Both the position numbers and the translations under genes were made by a program. A DNA stretch of 6,558 bases, taken from NCBI GenBank assembly GCA_002825515.1, contig PJET01000221.1, positions 1-6,558 of the forward strand, written 5' to 3'. Origin of the DNA: Candidatus Thorarchaeota archaeon MP11T_1 (GTDB taxonomy: Archaea > Asgardarchaeota > Thorarchaeia > Thorarchaeales > Thorarchaeaceae). The notes beneath the pieces were generated by a model. That model ran no database searches. It was not told the origin of the DNA and was given only the letters and a program-made list of their open reading frames with translations. The number at the start of each line of letters is the position of its first letter. Position 1 is the stretch's first letter. Of the stretch, positions 1-5,536 are shown one piece after another.

Positions 1-1386
1 AAGTGCCTCAGCAATATCTACAGCTTGCGTTGGTCCTGCACCACCAAATGGCACTAGGATATAATTCCTAGGATCTTTTCCTCGCTCCACAGTGACTTCG
101 CGAATAGCTTGAACCATGTTCGCTGTTGATATTTTGATGATTCCTAGAGCAGTTTCTTCCACTGATAAACCAAGGGTTGATGATAGTCTTGAAACAGATT
201 CATGTGCTCTGTTCACATCTAGATTCAGCTTGCCACCTAAGAAATAATCTGGATTCAGTCGACCAAGAATCAGGTTTGCGTCAGTAACAGTTGCATCCAC
301 ACCTCCTTTTCCATAAGCTGCAGGGCCTGGTGAGGCGCCAGCACTTTGAGGACCAACATGGAGGACTCCGACGTTGTCTAACCATGCAACACTCCCACCC
401 CCTGCTCCGATCGTCTTTACATCAACTGATGGTATACGAAGAGGCAATCCACCTATTTCATTATCAGGTCTTACAACAACACTGCCAGATATTGCACTTA
501 TATCACAGCTAGTGCCACCCATATCGAGAGTAATCGCGCTTGAGACCTTCCATTGCTTGGCGATCTCCCACCCTCCAATGGCACCTCCAGCTAGACCTGA
601 TATAGCAAGACCAATCGTTCTTCCCTTAGCTCGAGATGCTAGCATGGTGCCTCCGTTTGACTGCATGACAGCTAATCTGCTATTGGGACAGATTGTTGCT
701 ATCGAAGCGTCTAATCTTTGGAGATATCCAACTACTAGGGGTCCCAAATATGCTTCCAGCACAGTTGTAGACGTTCGTTCAAATTCTCTAAATTCTGGAA
801 TGATGTCTGATGATGCTACAGTATAGGACTCTGGGAATGCTCGGAGAGACTGGAGAAGTGCTCGCTCGTGACTATTATTTCGAAATGAAAATAGTAAAGA
901 AATTGCTATTGAATCAGGTTCTCTTTCGATTGCTTTAGTAACTACATTCTCAACTGTCCTGTCGCTCAGTTCTGTAATTACATTGCCATCGGAATCAAGT
1001 CGTTCCTCTACTCCGATTCTATTCTCTCTGCTAACCAATGGATTCGCTCTGGTGGCGTGTAGGTCATAAATGTCTTCTCGATTCTGTCTGCCAATTTCAA
1101 GCACATCTTCGAGTCCCTTTGTGGTAAGAAGTACGACATTGGCACCTTTTCTCTCTAACATGGCATTGGTTGCAACAGTTGTGCCATGTACAACAAGATG
1201 CACATCTCTAGGATCGATTTGATGTGTTTCAAGGATTTCAATAACTCCCTTAATGACTGCAATGTCCTGACTTTCTGGAGTGGATGGAACTTTGTGTATA
1301 TACTGCTCATTTGTTTCTGTAGATACTAGTATCAGATCAGTGAAGGTGCCACCTACATCAACTCCGATTATTATCATCTTGAACAT
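1..1386 (-). CDS. hyuA: Hydantoinase/5-oxoprolinase subunit A (HyuA family), C-terminally cut by window edge
   Basis: This is the ATP-dependent A subunit of the hydantoinase/oxoprolinase family, which opens hydantoin- or 5-oxoproline-like rings, usually together with a HyuB subunit. The frame is open from ATG at 1386 to position 1 (462 codons). Relatives run to about 650-700 residues, so roughly the last third lies off the left edge, where hyuB would also be expected. Family motifs in order are: the ASKHA phosphate loop GVDVGGTFTD (residues 8-17); HGTTVATNAMLERKGA (about 67-82); PEFREFERTSTT (about 202-213); MQSNGG; SGLAGGAIGG, where most relatives have SGPAGG; the second phosphate loop LDMGGTSCDIS; and GAGGGS followed by GPQSAGASPGPAAYG. 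The start at 1386 has GGAG at 1396-1399, nine bases upstream; ATG at 1377 is an alternative. The true substrate (hydantoin, N-methylhydantoin, oxoproline) cannot be assigned from subunit A alone. There is no signal peptide, so it is probably cytoplasmic. It is transcribed divergently from the phosphatase gene. Confidence 0.93.
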   Translation of the reverse strand, partial: MFKMIIIGVDVGGTFTDLILVSTETNEQYIHKVPSTPESQDIAVIKGVIEILETHQIDPRDVHLVVHGTTVATNAMLERKGANVVLLTTKGLEDVLEIGRQNREDIYDLHATRANPLVSRENRIGVEERLDSDGNVITELSDRTVENVVTKAIEREPDSIAISLLFSFRNNSHERALLQSLRAFPESYTVASSDIIPEFREFERTSTTVLEAYLGPLVVGYLQRLDASIATICPNSRLAVMQSNGGTMLASRAKGRTIGLAISGLAGGAIGGWEIAKQWKVSSAITLDMGGTSCDISAISGSVVVRPDNEIGGLPLRIPSVDVKTIGAGGGSVAWLDNVGVLHVGPQSAGASPGPAAYGKGGVDATVTDANLILGRLNPDYFLGGKLNLDVNRAHESVSRLSSTLGLSVEETALGIIKISTANMVQAIREVTVERGKDPRNYILVPFGGAGPTQAVDIAEAL

Positions 1387-1395
1387 TGCTTGAAG

Positions 1396-1399
1396 CTCC
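1396..1399 (-). promoter_or_regulatory. Shine-Dalgarno site of hyuA
   Basis: GGAG on the minus strand, nine bases before ATG at 1386. It favours that start over the in-frame ATG at 1377, which would leave an 18-base gap. The match is short, so this is moderate evidence. Confidence 0.4.
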
Positions 1400-1443
1400 G
1401 AACCAGACTATGAACACTTGAGATTACTGTCTACTCCTGAATG

Positions 1444-1451
1444 CTTATATC
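1444..1451 (+). promoter_or_regulatory. Candidate TATA box for the alkaline phosphatase gene
   Basis: TTATAT lies within CTTATATC, preceded by a purine/A-containing stretch (TGAATG) that could act as a BRE. An archaeal start site about 26 bases downstream would fall near 1473, giving a leader of about 10 bases before ATG at 1483. If this box is real, the upstream in-frame ATGs at 1441 and 1459 lie outside the transcript. Judged by eye only. Confidence 0.4.
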
Positions 1452-1482
1452 ATCGAGAATGAGCATTGATTTGGTAAAACCA

Positions 1483-2922
1483 ATGAGAGCAGCCACCACT
1501 TCTTCGAAATTACTGATAATTTTGCTAGTTGTGTCATTCCTGTCAATTCCTTCTACTCATATCATTACGGTGCAACCAGTTTCGGAGTCAATTCCCGCAG
1601 CAGATAAACCACTAAGCATTATCCTAATGGTTGGTGATGGAATGGGCTTCAATCACGTAGAGCTGGCACGGCTTGTTGAAGTAGGAGAATTTGGATCCCT
1701 GAATATGCATGACTCAGATTGGAATGCATCTGCCACAACTTACGCAGCAAATGCTGCTGTAACCGATTCAGCTGCTGCTGGTACTGCAATAGCTACAGGA
1801 ACAAAGACGAATACTGGGTATCTTGGAATGGACCCGTCGCAGACACCGCTAGAAACAATATTGGAGTTTGCACAAACACAGAACAAGTCCACAGGGGTAG
1901 TTTCTACCTGTCGCATCATAGATGCCACTCCAGCAAGCTTCATGGTGCACACGAACAGTCGATACAACTATGCTGATATTGCACAACAGATTGTAGAGTC
2001 TGATGTCGATGTACTCCTTGGAGGAGGTTTAGACTACTTCGATGGCACCCAGATCTCCACAATGATTTCAAACGGTTATTCTGTTGTTTACAATCGAACC
2101 GAACTTGCAAGCATAACTTCAGGACAAGTTTTTGGGGTTTTTGCTGGTTATCATATGGATTATGAATATGATCGTGATTACTCAGTACAGCCTTCCATTG
2201 CTGAGATGACAAACAAATCAATTGAATTGCTCTCTCAGGACTCTGATGGCTTTTTCTTGCTGGTTGAGGGTGGCAGAATTGATCTAGCTGCTCATGATGA
2301 AGATCAAGTCAGGAATGCTCTTGACACAATAGCATTTGACAAAGCTGTAGATGTTGCTCTGGACTATGTCAAAGACCATAACAACACCATTCTGATAGTC
2401 ACAGCAGACCATGAAACTGAAGGATTAGTTGTTATGAGTCATAATCTAAACTCGGAACTACCTGGAGATCTCTTATCAGAGGAAGATAAGCGAACCCTCC
2501 GTGCAGAGCGTGCGAATAATGTCACAGTGGATTGGACAGCCACATACCATACTAATTGGCATGTTCCTATCTTTGCCTTTGGCGATGCCTTCTCTGAATT
2601 GGATGAGGATCTGTTGATTGATAACACTGAAATCTTCTCTCTGATGAAGGACTTCTATCTAGGGAATTCCCTAAATGAAACCATTCTCCCTTCAACGACT
2701 ACTACTACAGACACAACCACAACAACCGACACGACCAGCACAACAACTACTACAGGTAGTACTGAAACCACAACCGATACTGCTACAACAACTGACACAG
2801 AAACCAATACTAGCCCAACTGATACACCCGGGTTTCAATTAGACTCTCCACTCTTGCTAGCAATATCTGTAGGATTAGCTATCATCATCATAGTGGCTCT
2901 GGTACTTATCAAGCGTCGGTAA
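1483..2922 (+). CDS. phoA: Secreted, membrane-anchored alkaline phosphatase (PhoA family)
   Basis: A metal-dependent phosphomonoesterase acting outside the cell to release phosphate from organic esters. Residues are numbered from ATG 1483 (479 aa). A signal peptide (basic start, hydrophobic core about 10-22) is followed by the catalytic domain. By alignment to E. coli PhoA the key residues are present: D52 in GDGMG, nucleophile S96 in TDSAAAGTA, D147/T149 in DATPAS, R160, E262/D267/H271 in VEGGRIDLAAH, D309/H310 in TADHE, and H356 in YHTNWH. The residue after D267, a Lys in PhoA, is Leu. At least eight N-X-S/T sequons occur. A Thr/Asp/Ser-rich stalk (about 404-448) leads to PGF (449-451), a membrane helix (about 457-476) and terminal KRR. 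In-frame ATGs at 1441 and 1459 exist, but they lack a ribosome site and give an unusually long n-region, and a TATA-like box at 1444 favours 1483. Family assignment is certain; the start is moderately sure. Confidence 0.93.
   Translation: MRAATTSSKLLIILLVVSFLSIPSTHIITVQPVSESIPAADKPLSIILMVGDGMGFNHVELARLVEVGEFGSLNMHDSDWNASATTYAANAAVTDSAAAGTAIATGTKTNTGYLGMDPSQTPLETILEFAQTQNKSTGVVSTCRIIDATPASFMVHTNSRYNYADIAQQIVESDVDVLLGGGLDYFDGTQISTMISNGYSVVYNRTELASITSGQVFGVFAGYHMDYEYDRDYSVQPSIAEMTNKSIELLSQDSDGFFLLVEGGRIDLAAHDEDQVRNALDTIAFDKAVDVALDYVKDHNNTILIVTADHETEGLVVMSHNLNSELPGDLLSEEDKRTLRAERANNVTVDWTATYHTNWHVPIFAFGDAFSELDEDLLIDNTEIFSLMKDFYLGNSLNETILPSTTTTTDTTTTTDTTSTTTTTGSTETTTDTATTTDTETNTSPTDTPGFQLDSPLLLAISVGLAIIIIVALVLIKRR
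2695..2820 (+). repeat. Degenerate ACN-codon repeat encoding the Thr-rich stalk
   Basis: About 42 codons, mostly ACA/ACT/ACC/ACG threonine interrupted by Asp, Ser, Glu and Gly, forming imperfect (Thr)n-Asp units. Synonymous codons vary, so the composition appears kept at protein level rather than by recent slippage. It probably forms an extended, possibly O-glycosylated spacer between the phosphatase domain and the membrane helix. Length may vary between strains. Confidence 0.75.
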
Positions 2923-2940
2923 ATGACAAGAATCATTTGC
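2919..2940 (+). terminator. Hairpin straddling the phosphatase stop codon
   Basis: GTAAATGA (2919-2926) pairs with TCATTTGC (2933-2940) around a six-base loop, giving eight pairs including one T-G wobble. The stop codon TAA (2920-2922) sits in the left arm. No T-run follows, so it does not look like a typical archaeal oligo-T terminator. It may be a 3'-end stabilising or processing element, or chance in AT-rich DNA. Confidence 0.25.
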
Positions 2941-2987
2941 ACACACTTGACTAAGTTCATAAGTGCAGTAAACTGGACCCATGTGTT

Positions 2988-2993
2988 AGGTGA
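2988..2993 (+). promoter_or_regulatory. Shine-Dalgarno site that decides the thiI start
   Basis: AGGTGA matches the core of the archaeal AGGAGGTGAT ribosome site and lies five bases before TTG at 2999. The GTG at 2990 lies inside this motif, so it is more likely part of the ribosome site than the initiator. The neighbouring DUF2334 gene has the same arrangement (GGTGAT, five-base gap). Confidence 0.5.
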
Positions 2994-2998
2994 ATATT

Positions 2999-4189
2999 TT
3001 GGCACAAGCGGAATATACATCGGTTATTCTCCGTTTTGGAGAGATTGGCATAAAATCTAATCAGACACGACGCCGCATGACAAAACTCCTAATCGATCAT
3101 ATAGAATCCGCATTACATCAAAATGACATCCAATTCGAAAAGGTACACTCAATATATGGGAGAATCTATATCAAAACTCAAAATGCGATTAAAGCTGCTG
3201 AAGTCGCAGCGAAAGTTTTTGGAATAGTATCAACGTCTCCTATTGTCGAAACCTCTGCAGAAATGGATAAGATTCTTGATATTGGAGAAAAGCTGACACT
3301 AGCTGAATTTAAGAAAGGTCTCTCGTTTGCTGTTGATGCAAGACGGATTGGTGAGCATCCATTCACTAGTCAAGATATTAGACAACAACTCGGTGAGAGG
3401 ATTCTTGAAGGAATTCCGGAACTTGAGCTTACTGTCAATCTCACAGACCCTGACCAATCAATCTATGTTGAAGTCCGTCAAGATAAGGCTCATATTTTCA
3501 CCCAGACAATAAAAGGTGTGGGGGGTATGCCAACTGGCACTCAGGGCAAAGTAGTTTGTACCATTTCAACAGGCCTTGACTCACCAATTGCTGCGTACAA
3601 AGTTATGAAAAGAGGATGTATACCAGTCTTTCTGCACCTTGATAACACACCATATGCTGATGAACAGTGTTCTGATATTGCGGTAAAACAAGCCCAATTA
3701 TTGGCTAAATACATCCATGGATATGAGGTTAAGATGTATATCGTGCCTCATGCTCCTGACATTGAAGAAGCTCAGAAACATGCTCCAGAGAAAATGACCT
3801 GTTTATTCTGCAAACGAAACATGCTACGAATTGCTCGAGAGATTGCCATTCGAGAGAATGCAGACGCCATAGTTACTGGTGAGATTATTGGAGAGCAAGC
3901 CTCCCAGACAACTGCGAACCTTCGTGTGATTGAACAAGCCGTGACTGACTTTCCAATTCTTCGTCCCAATGCTGGAGATGACAAGGTTGACATCGAGCGT
4001 GTTGCCCGACAAATTGGAACTTACGAGTTTGCCAGTGAAGGTGCATCCTGTTGTACTCTGAATCCAAAATACCCATCAGTCCAAGCAGACCCAGATAAAG
4101 TTGCATCATGCGAAGAGCCTATGGATCTCAGTATTTTGAATGAAGAGCTCAAAAATGCACGTGTTCTAATATTACGAGAGGGCAAATAA
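2999..4189 (+). CDS. thiI: tRNA 4-thiouridine synthase ThiI (no rhodanese domain)
   Basis: ThiI adenylates U8 of tRNA and replaces its oxygen with sulfur, giving 4-thiouridine; in some organisms it also serves thiamine thiazole synthesis. Numbered from TTG 2999 (396 aa), the protein has an N-terminal ferredoxin-like segment starting with RFGEIGIKS, a THUMP tRNA-binding domain (roughly 55-170), and a PP-loop pyrophosphatase domain with STGLDSP (190-196). A CxxC motif, CLFC (268-271) followed by KRNM, comes next, then VTGE (292-295) and GEQASQT (298-304). A tail carries further cysteines (C351, C352, C371). The C-terminal rhodanese domain of E. coli ThiI, which hands over sulfur, is absent, as in methanogen ThiI, where the CxxC cysteines are important and an iron-sulfur cluster has been reported. 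The start is TTG 2999 by its Shine-Dalgarno; GTG 2990 is the alternative (399 aa). The 67-base gap from the phosphatase stop to GTG 2990 carries a weak TATA-like GTTCATAAG near 2955, so separate transcription is plausible. Confidence 0.94.
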   Translation: MAQAEYTSVILRFGEIGIKSNQTRRRMTKLLIDHIESALHQNDIQFEKVHSIYGRIYIKTQNAIKAAEVAAKVFGIVSTSPIVETSAEMDKILDIGEKLTLAEFKKGLSFAVDARRIGEHPFTSQDIRQQLGERILEGIPELELTVNLTDPDQSIYVEVRQDKAHIFTQTIKGVGGMPTGTQGKVVCTISTGLDSPIAAYKVMKRGCIPVFLHLDNTPYADEQCSDIAVKQAQLLAKYIHGYEVKMYIVPHAPDIEEAQKHAPEKMTCLFCKRNMLRIAREIAIRENADAIVTGEIIGEQASQTTANLRVIEQAVTDFPILRPNAGDDKVDIERVARQIGTYEFASEGASCCTLNPKYPSVQADPDKVASCEEPMDLSILNEELKNARVLILREGK

Positions 4190-4317
4190 GAAGTCGCTCT
4201 ATAATCGCCCTTATTCCCTGAAAACCGTTAAGAAATCCCAATATTTGAGCTTTGAACACTGGATGAATTATTTCCGATAATACAAAGTTCTTAAAGAAAC
4301 TCGGTCTTGAAAACGGT

Positions 4318-4325
4318 GTATAATA
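4318..4325 (+). promoter_or_regulatory. Candidate TATA box for the histone gene
   Basis: GTATAATA with an A-rich stretch (GAAAAC) just upstream, 41 bases before the GTG start at 4359. A start site about 26 bases on would fall near 4347, inside or after the Shine-Dalgarno. A second weaker candidate, TTCTTAAAG near 4288-4296, would give a leader of about 40 bases that keeps the ribosome site. I cannot choose between them. Confidence 0.35.
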
Positions 4326-4342
4326 GCTGCAATTAGCAGTTA
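4324..4342 (+). repeat. Inverted repeat just upstream of the histone ribosome site
   Basis: TAGCTGC (4324-4330) pairs with GCAGTTA (4336-4342) around loop AATTA; seven pairs including one G-T wobble. It touches the Shine-Dalgarno at 4343. It could be an operator next to the TATA box or an mRNA hairpin near the start. It is the clearest dyad in this gap but could be chance. Confidence 0.3.
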
Positions 4343-4348
4343 GAGGTG
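4343..4348 (+). promoter_or_regulatory. Shine-Dalgarno site of the histone gene
   Basis: GAGGTG, a six-base match to AGGAGGTGAT, ten bases before GTG 4359. It supports the GTG initiator. A nearer AAGG (4353-4356) is too close to be preferred. Confidence 0.5.
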
Positions 4349-4358
4349 TAAAAAGGTC

Positions 4359-4589
4359 GTGCCGCGATCAAGAAAAGAACGTATCATCCCAGTAGCCCCA
4401 ATCGACCGTCTCATCAGAAAAGCTGGAGCCGGACGCGTGAGTGATAAAGGTGCTGAAAAACTTGCACAGATTTTAGAAGAGGTTGGAGAAACTCTTGCGC
4501 GAAGAGCTTTTGAAATAACCGAACATACTGGAAGGAAAACAATAACAGACAAGGACATCGAATTAGCATATAAACAGTGGAATCGATAA
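4359..4589 (+). CDS. Archaeal histone with short basic N-terminal tail
   Basis: A DNA-wrapping histone-fold protein of 76 residues, close to methanogen HMfB (69 residues) plus about seven N-terminal residues. Aligned to HMfB with an offset of seven, DNA contacts R17 (R10), R26 (R19) and K60-T61 (K53-T54) are kept. So are the fold-stabilising pair R59/D66 (R52/D59), dimer-dimer contacts I53, H56 and D66, and G23 (G16), which in HMfB allows close stacking in extended fibres. It should therefore form dimers, tetramers and probably longer stacks. The extra N-terminus, MPRSRKER, has four basic residues among seven after Met, like a very short histone tail. The start is GTG with GAGGTG ten bases upstream. 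It is a single-gene unit between thiI (169-base gap) and the DUF2334 gene (76-base gap). Family certain; the tail depends on the start, and no later in-frame ATG/GTG lies before the fold. Confidence 0.96.
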   Translation: MPRSRKERIIPVAPIDRLIRKAGAGRVSDKGAEKLAQILEEVGETLARRAFEITEHTGRKTITDKDIELAYKQWNR

Positions 4590-4599
4590 CTCTAATTCG

Positions 4600-4637
4600 A
4601 GGTATAAGTTTTCAAGGCGGCATAAAGGTATAATTTT
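4600..4637 (+). repeat. Tandem AGGTATAA-TTTT elements between histone and DUF2334 genes
   Basis: AGGTATAAGTTTT (4600-4612) and AGGTATAATTTT (4626-4637) are near-identical direct copies, 26 bases apart. Each contains a TATA-like core. The upstream copy would place transcription start near 4630, keeping the ribosome site at 4654; the downstream copy would start near 4656. The TTTT ends could alternatively help terminate histone transcription. These may be two promoters for the DUF2334 gene. Confidence 0.35.
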
Positions 4638-4653
4638 GTCCAATCACATGCTT

Positions 4654-4660
4654 GGGTGAT
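4654..4660 (+). promoter_or_regulatory. Shine-Dalgarno site of the DUF2334 gene
   Basis: GGGTGAT, including GGTGAT complementary to the 3' end of archaeal 16S rRNA (ATCACC), five bases before ATG 4666. It selects 4666 over the in-frame ATG at 4696. Confidence 0.6.
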
Positions 4661-4665
4661 TAGCT

Positions 4666-5358
4666 ATGCCAAAGAGAGTTGAAACTGTAAAAGACATGAC
4701 AGTACTTCTCTCAATCCACGATATTTCTCCATCATACGAAGATGATATTGTCAAAACTTATGATCGCCTTGCAGACCTAGATATTACCAATCTAACATTG
4801 TTAGTTACACCTTTCTATGGTTTAAAGAAATCCAACAAAATATCTGAAGATAGCATATTCACGAAATTCCTCAAATCACTTGACCTGGAGCTGGCTATGC
4901 ATGGATACTCCCATTTTTCAAAATCCGGTTCATTGCAAGAATTTGATGGATTAGTCCATACAAAGGTAGTTTCTCGTATCAGAGATGGAGTTTCAATACT
5001 GAAGAAAGGATTCGGGGTGAAACCAAGTGGTTTCGTTCCGCCCTCATGGGAATCACAATCTAAGGTTGTCAAAGCAGTTAAAGAACTTGGTCTTGATTTC
5101 TGTGTAAATGGGAACAGTATTCATCGTTTTTCAGATGACACTATCTTCGCCACAGCAGAGAGAATTGTCAGTGAGGGAAAGAGGATCCTAAATATCGAAA
5201 CATCATTGATCGAGATTGAACTTGGGGGTTCTCTTCAGATTGGTATTCATCCTCTAGATCATCGAACTAACAAACTCTTTGAAGTCTTGGAGGACCTTAA
5301 AGGCCGTCTGGGATATAATTTCATGGGGTACAATGATTATCTATCTTCTATTGCCTAA
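4666..5358 (+). CDS. DUF2334 / NodB-like polysaccharide deacetylase-fold protein
   Basis: A 230-residue protein of the carbohydrate esterase (NodB-like) fold, DUF2334 group, whose members are presumed metal-dependent deacetylases but whose substrates are largely unknown. Visible motifs are: LLSIHDISP (about 14-22) with D19 as candidate metal/catalytic Asp; HGYSH (79-83), giving the two metal-ligand histidines; GFVPPSWE (122-129), the substrate-groove motif typical of this group; and IGIHPLD (192-198), supplying the late His. All core positions look intact. No signal peptide or membrane helix is seen, so the protein is probably cytoplasmic, unlike most cell-wall deacetylases. The start at 4666 is set by a strong Shine-Dalgarno. 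No glycan or lipid genes lie nearby to suggest a substrate. A small-molecule or glycolipid-precursor deacetylase is possible; this is inference. Confidence 0.82.
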   Translation: MPKRVETVKDMTVLLSIHDISPSYEDDIVKTYDRLADLDITNLTLLVTPFYGLKKSNKISEDSIFTKFLKSLDLELAMHGYSHFSKSGSLQEFDGLVHTKVVSRIRDGVSILKKGFGVKPSGFVPPSWESQSKVVKAVKELGLDFCVNGNSIHRFSDDTIFATAERIVSEGKRILNIETSLIEIELGGSLQIGIHPLDHRTNKLFEVLEDLKGRLGYNFMGYNDYLSSIA

Positions 5359-5425
5359 GTCATGTATCTTTCGAAAAAACGACAAAGTTTCTCTCGTGCG
5401 GAATTTAATCCCTCCAGAACAACTT

Positions 5426-5436
5426 CTTATAGTTTA
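5426..5436 (+). promoter_or_regulatory. Weak candidate promoter for the secreted protein gene
   Basis: CTTATAGTTTA is the most TATA-like stretch in the 178-base gap 5359-5536. A start near 5457 would give a leader of about 80 bases, longer than the others inferred here. TTTAGTTTT at 5491-5499 is closer but poorer. Nothing else recognisable was found in this gap. Confidence 0.2.
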
Positions 5437-5522
5437 GAGTTCAACTGGACAAATGCTTGGAGTCCATACCTGAGAGAATGCAGACGTGCATTTAGTTTTG
5501 GACTATTGGTCGACAGCATAAG

Positions 5523-5528
5523 AGGAGG
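5523..5528 (+). promoter_or_regulatory. Strong Shine-Dalgarno of the secreted protein gene
   Basis: A GAGGAGGAT context with a full AGGAGG... core (nearly the whole anti-SD match), eight bases before GTG 5537. In-frame stop TAA at 5519-5521 lies just upstream, so GTG 5537 is the only sensible start. It is the strongest ribosome site in the window. Confidence 0.75.
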
Positions 5529-5536
5529 ATGTCCTG

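Noticed and set aside
374..826. Plus-strand 150-codon open frame
   Set aside because: It lies wholly antisense to the well-conserved HyuA coding region, has no domain-like sequence, and its length is explained by the codon bias of the minus-strand gene.
2695..2820. Thr-codon tract as a microsatellite or CRISPR-like repeat
   Set aside because: It is in frame, uses varied synonymous codons, and encodes a stalk between a catalytic domain and a membrane helix. There are no regular repeat-spacer units.
4190..4358. Possible tRNA or small RNA between thiI and the histone gene
   Set aside because: I could not fold a cloverleaf or find a T-loop consensus. Only the promoter-like boxes and one dyad stand out.
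4359..5358. Idea that the deacetylase-fold gene beside the histone gene is a histone deacetylase
   Set aside because: DUF2334 belongs to the carbohydrate esterase (NodB-like) fold, not to HDAC or sirtuin families, and the genes are separated by their own promoter-like elements. Adjacency alone is not evidence.
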